Shown: piece by piece, positions 1 to 9,275 of the stretch
Numbering within the stretch: the first letter of the stretch is position 1
How the letters are laid out: each line of letters opens with the position of its first letter
DNA from: Vibrio splendidus
GTDB taxonomy: Bacteria; Pseudomonadota; Gammaproteobacteria; Enterobacterales; Vibrionaceae
Length of the DNA stretch: 64,000 nucleotides
Assembly (NCBI RefSeq): GCF_001557875.1
Contig: NZ_LNRF01000001.1
Coordinates: 806,001 to 870,000, forward strand
Reading direction: 5' to 3'
The notes under the pieces: model-generated
Databases searched by the model: none
What the model was told of the DNA's origin: nothing
Seen by the model: the letters and a program-made list of their open reading frames with translations, nothing else
Made by a program: the position numbers and the translations under genes

Positions 1-32
1 CGTAACCTTAAAAGCTCTAACCGTTAAAGCTA

Positions 33-2039
33 TTAAGCTTCGGTTTCGTTTGCCGTTTCAGGCTCGCTAGGCAAGTCCGCAAATACTTGAGTAGGTTTAG
101 CTACTAAGTTACGGTTTTCCTGATTAACTTCGGAGAGAACTACTTCTAAAACGTCTCCCAGTTTGTATACCATTTCTTTATCGATAGATACAGTACCCAT
201 ATCACCGTTGCACTCTATTCTTTCTTTATTATCAAGAATGAGAGACCCAGGGATAAATGCAGCCGCTCCATTTTCAAGTAGACGCACACGCATACCTGCA
301 CGGTTAATATCGAAAATCTCTGCTTGGAAGCGAGTTTCTTCTGCTGGAGCATTTGCTAGAGTGCGAGCATACAACCAATCGCCAACATTACGCTCAGCCA
401 TGCCGTGGTGACGACGGTGAAGGGCAAGTTCATCACCAATGGTTTCATCTGGTGTTTGAATTGGTGCTTTACCTAAAATGTGCGCTTTCAGCATACGGTG
501 GTTAATCATGTCGCCATATTTACGAATTGGAGAAGTCCACGTTGCGTAAATATCTAAACCCATCGCGTAGTGCGGCGCAGGCTCATTGCTGATTTCGCTG
601 TACGCTTGGAACTTACGAATACGGTTGTCGTAGTAGCTGTTGTCTAAAGAGCCTAACCAACGACGTAGAGTTGCAAAACCTTCTAGAGAAACGATCTGCT
701 CTTCAGTGAACGGTGTTTCTGCTTGCGGGTTTACCAGTTCAAGAACGTCAGAGACTTTCTCAGCCTTGAAACCAGAGTGGCAGTTAAACACACCTTGGTT
801 GAAGCTTTCTTTTAGTACTCGGCCCGCACAGATGTTCGCGCTGATCATTGATTCTTCAACCAGCTTGTTTGCGCTACGACGCATGTCAGCGTGGATAGCG
901 ACAACATCGTTATCTTCGCTAAGTTCAAAGCGGTAGTCAGGGCGATCTGGGAACACAACAGCGTTTGCTGAGCGCCATGCTGAACGTGCTTGAGCAAATT
1001 GGTGAAGATCAGAAACGATCGCAGCAATCTCTTCTGATGGTTGCCATTTCTCTGATGCACCTGTTTCTAACCAGTCTGATACGTTGTCGTAAGCAAGACG
1101 AGCATGAGATTTGATGTTTGCAGCGAAGAAGTTAATGTCATCACCGATAACGCCATCTTTAGATACCGTTACTGTGCAGCAAAGTGCTGGGCGAACTTCG
1201 TTCTCTATGAGTGAACATAGGTTGTCAGCAAGATCACGAGGTAACATTGGGATGTTACGACCAGGAAGGTAGATCGTGAAACCGCGTTCGCGTGCCACTT
1301 TATCCATCGCATCATCTGGAGAGATGTAAGCTGTTGGGTCAGCAATTGCGATAGTCAGTTCAAAATCACCGTTCTCTTTCTTCTTCGCGTAAAGCGCATC
1401 ATCCATGTCTTTTGTGCTTTCGCCATCGATAGTCACGAAAGGGACGTGCGTCATGTCTACACGTTCAAGAGCGGCGTCATCGTTGATTAGCCAGTTGTCG
1501 ATGCCTTCAGGCTCGCTGTTTGGTAGGTCGTTTTGTGCCAGCGTTACCCACCAAGGTGCAATCTTGTCGTCAGCGTCTGTGATTTTCTCCGAGATCTGAG
1601 CCAAGAAGCCGTTGTCACCTTTTAATGGGTGTTGAACGATATGAGCAACAACCCAGTCACCTTCTTTAAGCGTTTCAGGGTTTAGGCCCTTCTTTGCTTT
1701 CGCCTTAAGTTGCAGCTTTTTTAGCTGCGGGTGATCAGGAACAACGTTCAATCGGCCTTTGAACAGCTTAACTCGCGCAATAAAGCGAGTAAGACCTTGT
1801 TCAACCAATTCCTCAGGCTCTGCTACTTCGCGCTCTTTCTCTGTGCGAATGATGGCAATCACCTTGTCACCGTGCACACATTTCTTCATGTACGGAGGTG
1901 GGATAAAGAAGCTTGTTTTGCTATCAACTTCGAGAAAACCAAAACCTTTTTCAGTGGCTTTGATAGTACCTTCCTTCTTAGGGAGGGTTTCTTGGATTTG
2001 CTGCTTGAGTTGAGCGAGTAGAGGATTATCTTGAAACAT
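33..2039 (-). CDS. rnb: Exoribonuclease II (RNase II)
   Basis: Processive 3'-5' hydrolytic exoribonuclease that degrades single-stranded RNA in the cytoplasm. The 668-aa product has two N-terminal cold-shock/OB domains (about 20-160), a central RNB domain and a C-terminal S1 domain (about 560-640). The catalytic acidic cluster is visible as D205, D211, D213 and D214 in the segment [13 protein letters not shown], matching E. coli D201-D210. The frame stays open to a TTG at 2063, but the ATG at 2039 gives [12 protein letters not shown], which matches the known E. coli N-terminus, so it is chosen. It is slightly longer than the 644-aa E. coli enzyme because of its C-terminal tail. Divergent from deaD. 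Identity very secure. Confidence 0.95.
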   Translation of the reverse strand: MFQDNPLLAQLKQQIQETLPKKEGTIKATEKGFGFLEVDSKTSFFIPPPYMKKCVHGDKVIAIIRTEKEREVAEPEELVEQGLTRFIARVKLFKGRLNVVPDHPQLKKLQLKAKAKKGLNPETLKEGDWVVAHIVQHPLKGDNGFLAQISEKITDADDKIAPWWVTLAQNDLPNSEPEGIDNWLINDDAALERVDMTHVPFVTIDGESTKDMDDALYAKKKENGDFELTIAIADPTAYISPDDAMDKVARERGFTIYLPGRNIPMLPRDLADNLCSLIENEVRPALCCTVTVSKDGVIGDDINFFAANIKSHARLAYDNVSDWLETGASEKWQPSEEIAAIVSDLHQFAQARSAWRSANAVVFPDRPDYRFELSEDNDVVAIHADMRRSANKLVEESMISANICAGRVLKESFNQGVFNCHSGFKAEKVSDVLELVNPQAETPFTEEQIVSLEGFATLRRWLGSLDNSYYDNRIRKFQAYSEISNEPAPHYAMGLDIYATWTSPIRKYGDMINHRMLKAHILGKAPIQTPDETIGDELALHRRHHGMAERNVGDWLYARTLANAPAEETRFQAEIFDINRAGMRVRLLENGAAAFIPGSLILDNKERIECNGDMGTVSIDKEMVYKLGDVLEVVLSEVNQENRNLVAKPTQVFADLPSEPETANETEA

Positions 2040-2431
2040 TTGACTTTTATCTAACGAGAACAATTGAGCACACTATAATCATTGCGAGGCTCGATTACTA
2101 CTTAAAGCCGAAGTGAGCGTAAATTAATTGCCCTCTTATTTAATTCTATCAATTTGGTCGAACTCTATCGTCCTGACGAGATATTCATCAAGTTTTGACG
2201 ATATGATAGCCAGTATTGATGGAAAACCGAAAAATATGTGATGTATTTCAATTTTTTCTGGCTTTTTTTATGCATTTAGGGAATAATCCGCCTCCCTTAG
2301 ACGTCCCTAATGGCTTGAAGTGTTTTATTACTGCTTCGTAACTCTGAATGGAATCAGTATCTGATTGGATCAGTATTGGAATTGATAGAGCTCCCGGGAC
2401 CTTTTGTTTACTTATATATAGTGGGATCCCA
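2040..2431. other. Divergent rnb/deaD intergenic region and deaD leader
   Basis: About 390 bases separate the two start codons. It should hold both promoters and a long 5' untranslated leader for deaD. Long leaders are usual for cold-induced csdA/deaD genes, but I see no clear cold-box or strong -35/-10 pair that I would assign. An open frame from 2348 would add 28 residues to DeaD but has no family similarity and is treated as leader. The bases just before the deaD ATG form the palindrome TGGGATCCCA, which contains the only Shine-Dalgarno-like GGGA. Confidence 0.4.
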
Positions 2432-4414
2432 ATGTCCGAATCTGTAATTCAATTTAATGAATTAGCCCTAAACGATAACATTCTTTCAGCTCTTGATAGC
2501 ATGGGTTTCGTTTCTCCGACTCCAATCCAAGCAGCAGCTATTCCTCTTCTTCTTGAAGGCCGTGACGCACTAGGTAAAGCACAGACTGGTACTGGTAAAA
2601 CAGCAGCATTCTCTCTGCCTTTACTTAACAAAATCAACCTAAACCAACACAAACCACAAGCAATCATCATGGCTCCTACACGTGAGCTAGCGATTCAAGT
2701 TGCTGCGGAAATCAAAAACCTTGGCCGTGATATCAAAGGTCTTAAGGTTATTGAAATCTACGGTGGTGCTTCAATTGTTGACCAAATGCGTGCTCTAAGC
2801 CGCGGTGCTCATATTGTTGTTGGTACTCCAGGTCGTGTTAAAGACTTACTAACTCGTGACCGTCTACACCTAGATGAAGCACACACATTTGTTCTTGATG
2901 AAGCAGATGAAATGCTAAAAATGGGCTTCGTAGATGACGTTACTTGGATCCTAGAGCAAGCTCCAGAATCTGCACAACGTGTACTTTTCTCTGCAACTAT
3001 GCCTCCAATGGTTAAGACTATTGTTGACCGTTACCTACGTAACCCGGCTAAAGTTGACGTTGCTGGTACTAACCACACAGTTGATAAAGTAGCGCAGAAC
3101 TTCTGGGTTGTTAAAGGCGTAGAAAAAGACGAAGCAATGTCTCGTCTTCTAGAAACTGAAGAAACTGACGCGTCAATCGTATTCGTACGTACTCGTCAAG
3201 ACACTGAGCGTCTAGCTGATTGGCTATCTGCACGTGGCTTCAAAGCTGCTGCACTGCACGGTGATATTCCTCAGTCTCTACGTGAGCGTACTGTTGATCA
3301 TATCAAACAAGGTGTTATCGACATCCTAGTTGCAACTGACGTTGTAGCTCGTGGTCTTGATGTTCCACGTATCACTCACGTATTCAACTACGACATCCCA
3401 TTCGATGTTGAATCTTACATCCACCGTATTGGTCGTACTGGCCGTGCTGGACGTAAAGGTAAAGCGATCCTACTAGTTCGCACTAACCAAATTCGCATGC
3501 TTCGCACAATCGAGCGCGTAACTAAGTCATCTATGGAAGAAATCCAACTTCCTCTACGTGACCAAGTTGCTGCTGCACGTGTTGCTAAGCTTGGCGCTGA
3601 ACTTGAAACTGAGAAAGAAAGCAAAGCACTAGAAAACTTTGCAGGTCTTATCTCTACTCTTCAAGAGTCTCTAGAAGTTGATGCTGCTACTCTAGCTGCA
3701 ATGCTTCTTAAGCGTCAGCAAGGTAAGAGCCCACTATTCTACGTTGGCGAAGACCCAATGATCGCTGCTATTGAGCGCGATAAGAACCGTCGTAAAGAGC
3801 GTCGTGAAGATCGTGACAACGGCCGTGACGGTGGTGGTCGCAACTTCAATACTCAAGATTGGGATACTTACCAACTACAAGTTGGCCGTGAGCAAGGCGT
3901 TCAGGTTAAAGACATCGTTGGCGCACTAGCAAACGAATTAGGCCTAACTAAAGGCTCTATCGGTGCTATCAAGCTTGACCAAGGTTCTACTTACGTTCAA
4001 CTGCCAAAAGCAATGAACTCTGAAACTGCTGGTAAGCTAAGCAAACTTCGCATTCGTCAAAAAGAAGCTGGCGCTGTAGTTGTTGATTTCAACGACTTCC
4101 GTGAGCCTCGTCGTGGCGGCGGCGGTCGTGATGGCAACCGTGGCGGCGGTCGTGGCGGTCGTGATGGTGGCGGCTACCGTGGTAACCGTGATGGTAACCG
4201 CGAAGGTGGCAACCGTGAAGGCGGTCGTGGTGGATACCGTGGCAACCGTGACGGAAACCGCGATGGCAACCGTGAAGGCGGCCGTGATGGCGAGCGTCGT
4301 TTCGACCGTAACCGTGGTGGCGATCACCGTGGTAACTTCCGTGGCGAACGTGGCCATGGTAACGGCAATGGCGGTGGTAACCGTGGTCGTCGTCCAGAGC
4401 GCAACGAAGGTTAA
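2432..4414 (+). CDS. deaD: DEAD-box ATP-dependent RNA helicase DeaD/CsdA
   Basis: Cold-shock-associated RNA helicase acting in ribosome assembly and mRNA decay. The 660-aa product shows all helicase motifs: AQTGTGKT (50-57), PTRELA (82-87), DEAD (156-159), SAT (187-189) and HRIGRTGRAG in the second RecA domain. A DbpA-type RNA-binding domain follows (around 475-550). The last ~100 residues are a low-complexity Arg/Gly/Asp/Asn tail of repeated RGG, DGNR and EGG units (4105-4410), longer than in E. coli. The ATG at 2432 (MSESVIQFNEL) is preferred over the in-frame ATG at 2348, whose extra 28 residues are unlike any DeaD. A strong terminator follows directly. Confidence 0.94.
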   Translation: MSESVIQFNELALNDNILSALDSMGFVSPTPIQAAAIPLLLEGRDALGKAQTGTGKTAAFSLPLLNKINLNQHKPQAIIMAPTRELAIQVAAEIKNLGRDIKGLKVIEIYGGASIVDQMRALSRGAHIVVGTPGRVKDLLTRDRLHLDEAHTFVLDEADEMLKMGFVDDVTWILEQAPESAQRVLFSATMPPMVKTIVDRYLRNPAKVDVAGTNHTVDKVAQNFWVVKGVEKDEAMSRLLETEETDASIVFVRTRQDTERLADWLSARGFKAAALHGDIPQSLRERTVDHIKQGVIDILVATDVVARGLDVPRITHVFNYDIPFDVESYIHRIGRTGRAGRKGKAILLVRTNQIRMLRTIERVTKSSMEEIQLPLRDQVAAARVAKLGAELETEKESKALENFAGLISTLQESLEVDAATLAAMLLKRQQGKSPLFYVGEDPMIAAIERDKNRRKERREDRDNGRDGGGRNFNTQDWDTYQLQVGREQGVQVKDIVGALANELGLTKGSIGAIKLDQGSTYVQLPKAMNSETAGKLSKLRIRQKEAGAVVVDFNDFREPRRGGGGRDGNRGGGRGGRDGGGYRGNRDGNREGGNREGGRGGYRGNRDGNRDGNREGGRDGERRFDRNRGGDHRGNFRGERGHGNGNGGGNRGRRPERNEG

Positions 4415-4454
4415 TCAACCCGTCGCTTAGACGCTTAGTCTAGACACTGAATTT

Positions 4455-4483
4455 AAAAGCCGAGCGTAATGCTCGGCTTTTTT
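4455..4483 (+). terminator. Rho-independent terminator of deaD
   Basis: GCCGAGC, 5-nt loop, GCTCGGC, then six T; preceded by a run of A, so it may also work in reverse. Confidence 0.9.
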
Positions 4484-5099
4484 GTACCTGCTATTTGAAC
4501 TGAAGCTTTGGTTGCTCGATATATGTAGTCAGCATACTTCAACTAAGCTTCACGCCTAAACTTAGCTGTATCCCGTTCTAAGTCTATACGACGAGAACGT
4601 GCTACAAGATATTAAAACAAAGAGTGAAGGCTATCTCAGCGACGTTACAGAGCATCTATTCGTAGAGTTGTGCTCGAAGGCAATCAAAAGAAGATCGGCT
4701 CTGTCGTTCATTATTCTCAACACACCTGTGATATTTTTGATGTAAGCACTGAGAAATCGAGTAAAAAGTTATCGGTAATGATAAGCAGACGAAAGGGAAG
4801 GGCGGTTGTTTTCTAGGCGGATTGCCTGCATTTGTTCGAGTCGCTCTAATTAACTCAATCAAGTTCAAAATAACGTGAGCACTCGTTTGCGTCACCTGTT
4901 CGCTAACTTTCTTATTCAACTATTTTTTAATTTCGCTCTCGAAATAAATGGTTTGATGACTAAGATCAACTTAATTGTGTTCATTTAGTGATTTTTTCAA
5001 AACAAAAGTTGAAAGATTCAAAAATTATTGAATAATGGGCTTAACTAAAATTGAAGTAAATACTTCATCCAATTCGTACTGAAACAGGATCCATATCCA
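4484..5099. other. Intergenic region upstream of ackA
   Basis: About 615 bases without a convincing gene. An 87-codon minus-strand frame (4656-4919) has no recognisable domain. An inverted repeat TTGAT-N7-ATCAA at 4953-4969 resembles half-sites of the CRP/FNR family, but its spacing fits neither the N4 of FNR nor the N6 of CRP, so it is only a weak candidate for ackA regulation. Confidence 0.35.
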
Positions 5100-6293
5100 A
5101 TGTCTAATTCGTTTGTTCTGGTTATTAACTCGGGTAGTTCATCCCTAAAATTTGCTGTCATTGATTCTGTTTCTGGTGAAGCAGTATTGAGTGGCCTAGG
5201 GGAGTGTTTTGGTCTTGAAGATGCTCGCATGAGCTGGAAATATCAAGGCGAGAAAACTGAAATTGCCATTCAAGGTGAGGGTAACCACCACAAAATTGCC
5301 ATTGGCAAACTTGTTGGCCTGATGGAAGATCTAGGCTTCACTGCTGATATCGTTGCTATCGGTCACCGTATCGTTCACGGCGGTGAGAAGTTCACTCAAA
5401 CCGTTCGTATTACTGAAGAAGTAACGAACGAAATTGAAAGCCTATCTGACCTAGCTCCACTTCATAACCCTGCAGGTGCTATTGGCATCCGTGCTGCGAT
5501 TGAAGCTTTCCCTTCTCTACCTCAATTTGCTGTATTTGATACAGCTTTCCACCAAACAATGCCACAACGTGCATTTACTGGTGCAATCGCAAAAGAACTA
5601 TACACAGACTTTGGTGTTCGTCGTTACGGCTTCCACGGTACGAGCCACTACTTTGTTAGTCGTGAAGCTGCGAAGATGGTAAACAAGCCAGTTGAAGAAG
5701 CGAGTTTCATCTCTGTTCACCTAGGTAACGGTGCGTCTGTATGTGCTATCAAAGACGGTAACAGTGTTGATACATCAATGGGCTTCACACCGCTTTCTGG
5801 CCTTATGATGGGTACACGTTGTGGTGACTTAGACCCGGGCATCATCGAGTACCTACTTAAGAAAGGTTGGTCGCAAGAGCAAGTCTTCAACTCTCTAAAC
5901 AAGGAGTCTGGCTTCCTAGGCGTGTCTGGTCTTACGAGCGATGCTCGTGGCATTTTAGAGGCGATGGAAGAGGGCCATGAAGGTGCTAAGTTAGCATTTG
6001 AGGTGTTTACTTACCGCGTATCAAAATACATTGCTTCTTACCTTGCAACGTTAGACTCTTTAGACGGCATTATCTTCACTGGCGGTATCGGTGAGAACTC
6101 TCTACCAATTCGTCGTGAGATCCTAAGCAACCTTAAGATTCTTGGTTTCGTTGAAGATGTAGCAGGTAACGAATCTGCTCGCTTTGGTGCTGAAGGCATC
6201 ATCGGTAAGTCTGAAATGCTAGACGCAGTAGCTATGGTTATCCCAACTAACGAAGAGTTTGTGATTGCACAGCAGTCGGTAGAACTTCTGTAA
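5100..6293 (+). CDS. ackA: Acetate kinase (second, pta-less copy)
   Basis: Reversible phosphotransfer between ATP and acetate, giving acetyl phosphate; cytoplasmic, in overflow metabolism and acetate use. At 397 aa it has the normal family length. N-terminal NSGSSSLK, the central VFDTAFH and GFHGTSH segments, and the GTRCGDLDPG and TGGIGENS segments of the ASKHA fold are all present. No phosphotransacetylase gene is adjacent, unlike the usual ackA-pta operon; vibrios commonly carry a stand-alone copy on chromosome II. The product ends VIAQQSVELL, and a decayed version of this tail with the same terminator recurs at 15.1 kb (see the remnant entry). Confidence 0.94.
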   Translation: MSNSFVLVINSGSSSLKFAVIDSVSGEAVLSGLGECFGLEDARMSWKYQGEKTEIAIQGEGNHHKIAIGKLVGLMEDLGFTADIVAIGHRIVHGGEKFTQTVRITEEVTNEIESLSDLAPLHNPAGAIGIRAAIEAFPSLPQFAVFDTAFHQTMPQRAFTGAIAKELYTDFGVRRYGFHGTSHYFVSREAAKMVNKPVEEASFISVHLGNGASVCAIKDGNSVDTSMGFTPLSGLMMGTRCGDLDPGIIEYLLKKGWSQEQVFNSLNKESGFLGVSGLTSDARGILEAMEEGHEGAKLAFEVFTYRVSKYIASYLATLDSLDGIIFTGGIGENSLPIRREILSNLKILGFVEDVAGNESARFGAEGIIGKSEMLDAVAMVIPTNEEFVIAQQSVELL

Positions 6294-6318
6294 TAGATTC
6301 TAAGAAAATCAGATAACG

Positions 6319-6347
6319 AAAAGCGAGCCCAAGTGGCTCGCTTTTTT
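6319..6347 (+). terminator. ackA terminator
   Basis: Ten-base-pair stem AAAGCGAGCC/GGCTCGCTTT with a CAAGT loop and a T run. The 28 bases 6323-6350 are identical to 15160-15187. Confidence 0.9.
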
Positions 6348-6513
6348 GTTGCTATGATTTAGGTATGGCAACCGTGGTGATGTTGCAGCGATCAACCAGT
6401 GCATCGAAAGTGGCCAGTTTATGATATTGCGTGTATATATAAATAAGGGCGTTTATAGGTAATTGGATATTGCCCAAACTTCTGATTTAAATGGACTTAA
6501 ATGGAGAGGGAAA

Positions 6514-7938
6514 ATGCTTAAACAAGTTTTGTTAGCAAGTGCGATATCGCTATCTAACGCCACTATGGCAGCGGAAAAGCCGAATATTGTTTATCTACTA
6601 GTTGATAACTGGGGATGGGGTGATTTAAGTGTGCAGGGAAGTACAATACAGACGCCAAACATAGATGACTTTGCTCAAGAAGGTCTTAGACTAACCAACT
6701 TTAATGTGCAGAATCAATGTACTCCAACTCGCTCTGCGCTGCATACAGGTCGATTGCCGATCCGGACGGGTAATCAAAAAGTGCCTGCTCCAGGGGAACC
6801 TGACGGCCTTGCACAATGGGAATATACGCTACCGGAGCTTCTTTCTGACGCTGGCTACAGCACGGCTTTATTTGGCAAGTGGCACGTAGGTGCAAGTATT
6901 GAAAAGCTCCCGAACTATCAAGGTTATGACTACTTCTGGGGAACAAATGAAGGGACCAACGCAGCTTCTTATACCTCAACCCCGCAATGGGATCCTGAAG
7001 TGGCTGAAACGCCTTATATTTGGGAGGGGGTAAAAGGAAAGCCCGCTAAGAAGGTTAAGCTTTTTGATATCCCAGCTAAGGTGATATTAGATAGAGAGAT
7101 CACTGAACGATCTATTGCCCATATTCAAGAGAAGGCGAAGTCAGGTAAGCCATTTTTTACCTACGTGGGTTTCACACATTTCCATCCCCCATTGACAGTA
7201 CATGATGACTTTAAGAACAAATCTAAAGCGGGCATCTATGCTGATACTCAGATGGAGGTTGACCACAACATAGGCCTAATTTTAGAAGCAATAAGAAAAG
7301 CTGGTGTTGAAGAGAATACCCTTGTTATTTTGAGTGGAGACAATGGTGCTGGTAACTTCCCGCAGGGATCTGCACTTGCCGCAGGTGAAAGTGGTGGAGG
7401 CGGTTCAAATGGCCCATGGCGAGGTGGTTTAAGTACGGCTTATGAAGGAGGGTTGCGAACTCCGGCTATGATTCGATTCCCTGGCAAAATTGAAGCTGGC
7501 CGTGTCTCTGATGAGATCGTTGGTGATATTGACATGTACACAACGATTGCAAGCTTTGCCGGGGCTGAAAGTCTTGTACCAAGCGATCGACCAATTGATG
7601 GTGTTGACCAGAAGGACTTCTTCCTTGGTAAGCCAGAATCTAATCGTGATCACTTTATTGTTTTTGTCGGTGATGAGTTGTTTGCTGTTAAGTGGCGAAA
7701 CTTCAAAATGCACTTTATGACGGCAGAGTCGACACACTCTCGAATAGAGAAGTTCACTTTCCCACAAGTCTTTGATATTAAAAACGACCCTAAAGAAGCC
7801 TATGAATTACTAGGTAACGAGGGTTACTCACATACGTGGATATTTGATCCGGTTATGAAAAGAATTGCAGATTTGAAGAGCAGCATGCATCAATATCGAA
7901 ACATTCAGCCAGGTGAAGAATTCAAGGGCTACGAATAG
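6514..7938 (+). CDS. Exported type I (formylglycine) sulfatase, copy 1
   Basis: Predicted periplasmic hydrolase of sulfate esters on carbohydrates or aryl compounds. The 474-aa product has a signal peptide (1-20, ending ATMA) and the alkaline-phosphatase fold. Asp31/Asn32 of the metal site and the formylglycine motif C69-T-P-T-R73 followed by S-A-L-H-T-G-R are visible, as is GKWHVG further on. Cys69 must be converted to formylglycine, which the maturase gene at 11.4 kb can supply. Start chosen at 6514 because GGAGAGGG lies just upstream and the signal peptide begins there; an in-frame ATG at 6463 adds 17 unlikely residues. Close paralogue of the sulfatase at 12.7 kb. Substrate cannot be told from sequence. 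Confidence 0.87.
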   Translation: MLKQVLLASAISLSNATMAAEKPNIVYLLVDNWGWGDLSVQGSTIQTPNIDDFAQEGLRLTNFNVQNQCTPTRSALHTGRLPIRTGNQKVPAPGEPDGLAQWEYTLPELLSDAGYSTALFGKWHVGASIEKLPNYQGYDYFWGTNEGTNAASYTSTPQWDPEVAETPYIWEGVKGKPAKKVKLFDIPAKVILDREITERSIAHIQEKAKSGKPFFTYVGFTHFHPPLTVHDDFKNKSKAGIYADTQMEVDHNIGLILEAIRKAGVEENTLVILSGDNGAGNFPQGSALAAGESGGGGSNGPWRGGLSTAYEGGLRTPAMIRFPGKIEAGRVSDEIVGDIDMYTTIASFAGAESLVPSDRPIDGVDQKDFFLGKPESNRDHFIVFVGDELFAVKWRNFKMHFMTAESTHSRIEKFTFPQVFDIKNDPKEAYELLGNEGYSHTWIFDPVMKRIADLKSSMHQYRNIQPGEEFKGYE

Positions 7939-7956
7939 CGAATAACCAGTTGATTT

Positions 7957-7977
7957 AAGGGAGCTTGCTCCCTTTTC
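7957..7977 (+). terminator. Terminator of sulfatase 1
   Basis: AAGGGAGC, TT, GCTCCCTT followed by a short T run, 19 bases after the stop codon. Confidence 0.7.
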
Positions 7978-8055
7978 TGTCTGAGGTTTACGATAGAGTG
8001 TTTCATCGTGGAACGAATGGAAGTCTTTGGGGGTAACTATAGAGGAGTATGAATG

Positions 8056-8094
8056 TCGCATGTAACTAATTGTTTTAAAATTAGTTACATGCGA
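8056..8094. repeat. Perfect 16-bp inverted repeat between convergent genes
   Basis: Arms TCGCATGTAACTAATT and its exact complement are separated by 7 bases. It lies between the convergent sulfatase 1 and LysR genes and has no long T run. It may be the terminator of the LysR gene or a recombination or element end. Confidence 0.7.
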
Positions 8095-8141
8095 TGGTTA
8101 GGTTGGGTAAGGTAAATGGTTGATGTCTCTGAACGAGTCGC

Positions 8142-9041
8142 TTATTTATGCTTGTGGTTATCGTATTTTTTGTATGCTTGCTCAATGGTTTTGACTAACC
8201 ATTGATTAAGTGCTGCATCGCGGTGACTTGATGGGTGGCAAGCAACGAGTTTGATGTCGCATTCGAACTTATCAAGAGCGAAGTGCTTAAACTCTTCTAA
8301 TTTCGGAAAGTATGGAAGTGGAGTTACACAATCGGTATTTTCTATGCAGCTTAAGAAAGCGTTAAGATCTTCAAACTTATATTGAATATGATGGGCAAGA
8401 CCTTCACGCGTTAAGTGCTGAGAGAAGTTAATGTATTCCGAGTTCCAGCCATTGACACGTAGTATGGCTAATGGGGAACGTAACGCTTCTTCAAGGGTGG
8501 TCGCAGGGTGAGCTTTTCTTGCGTACAAAGAGAATCGGTTCTCACCGATCACCTTTTGTTTGATTTCTTTTGAGCAAATATCACTCCAAAAACCAACTGC
8601 AACGTGCACTTTTTCGGCAAGTAAGTCTTGATAAGTTGACGCTTGGCGATTAATGAAACTGAAGGTTGCTTTAGGGGCGTGAGATGCCAACATTTGCATT
8701 AAGTGTGGTTGAAAAATGTCTTGTAGAGCCGCATTGATAGCAATCACGATCTCACCCTGAAAATTTTTAGGCTCAAATTTCTCATTGGCAAAGGCTATTT
8801 GAATATCACTTCGTACCGCTTTGAGCTTTCGTTCTAGCATTACCGCATACGGTGTTGGTGAGAGGCCGGAGGATTTGCGGATAAACAGTTGATCGCCAGT
8901 TTCATCGCGTAGCTTTTGTAAGCTTTTTGATAAGGCACTGGGTGTTTTCCCTAACCGTTTCGCAGCAACACTGATGTTTTGAGTTTCTGCGATGGTGAGA
9001 AAGACTCTAATCAGGTTTAGATCAAAATTGGTACTTAGCAT
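8142..9041 (-). CDS. LysR-family transcriptional regulator (sulfatase block)
   Basis: 299-aa DNA-binding regulator. The N-terminal winged helix (about 5-65) includes FDLNLIRVFLTIAETQN and the recognition-helix region KTPSALSKSLQKLRDE; a substrate-binding-like effector domain follows. The FDLNL opening resembles the LeuO/NodD-like branch and is shared with the LysR at 15.2 kb. The gene lies convergent to sulfatase 1 and downstream of the bd-like oxidase pair on the same strand, so control of the sulfatase block is a reasonable but unproven guess. Effector unknown. Confidence 0.85.
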   Translation of the reverse strand: MLSTNFDLNLIRVFLTIAETQNISVAAKRLGKTPSALSKSLQKLRDETGDQLFIRKSSGLSPTPYAVMLERKLKAVRSDIQIAFANEKFEPKNFQGEIVIAINAALQDIFQPHLMQMLASHAPKATFSFINRQASTYQDLLAEKVHVAVGFWSDICSKEIKQKVIGENRFSLYARKAHPATTLEEALRSPLAILRVNGWNSEYINFSQHLTREGLAHHIQYKFEDLNAFLSCIENTDCVTPLPYFPKLEEFKHFALDKFECDIKLVACHPSSHRDAALNQWLVKTIEQAYKKYDNHKHK

Positions 9042-9136
9042 GTTGTCTCAAGACGAGAAATCTATGATTGGTATTGTACTGCTATCCTTAATCTTGGAGC
9101 TTATCGCATATCAATATATGTAGCCTTGATCAGTAA

Positions 9137-9173
9137 GACCAAGCGATGAGGTGCGCGCTTGGCCTTATTTTTA
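9137..9173 (+). terminator. Hairpin with T-rich tail, plus-strand orientation
   Basis: CCAAGCG/CGCTTGG stem followed by CCTTATTTTTATT. Read on the plus strand it looks like a terminator although both flanking genes are on the minus strand. It may instead only protect the 3' end of the minus-strand mRNA. Confidence 0.4.
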
Positions 9174-9176
9174 TTA

Positions 9177-9266
9177 TTAATCCGCGTCTTTCTGGCGCTT
9201 ATCCATCTTTGCGATCAGCAAGACAGAGAGGACGAGTGTTGCGTAGAATGCAATATACCAAATCAT
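9177..9266 (-). CDS. CydX-like small membrane protein (29 aa)
   Basis: Very short gene directly after the bd-like subunit. The product MIWYIAFYATLVLSVLLIAK plus a charged tail (MDKRQKDAD) is one transmembrane helix with a cytosolic tail. The M-x-WY start resembles CydX (MWYFAW...), the third subunit of E. coli cytochrome bd, which stabilises the hemes. The Shine-Dalgarno AAGGA partly overlaps the stop codon of the upstream gene and lies 6 bases before the ATG, so translational coupling is likely. Tight coupling makes it a probable subunit of the neighbouring oxidase. Assignment as CydX-type rests on position, size and the start motif, not on strong homology. Confidence 0.72.
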   Translation of the reverse strand: MIWYIAFYATLVLSVLLIAKMDKRQKDAD

Positions 9267-9275
9267 AATAAATCC

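Noticed and set aside
4037..4430. Several long overlapping ORFs in other frames of the deaD tail
   Set aside because: Produced by the Arg/Gly repeat; translations are low-complexity Thr/Val or His/Gly strings, shadows of the real gene.
4656..4919. 87-codon minus-strand ORF between deaD and ackA
   Set aside because: No ribosome-binding site or domain character; composition looks like random translation of intergenic DNA.
4953..4969. Possible FNR or CRP site upstream of ackA
   Set aside because: TTGAT-N7-ATCAA has the wrong spacing for either regulator; kept only as a weak remark.
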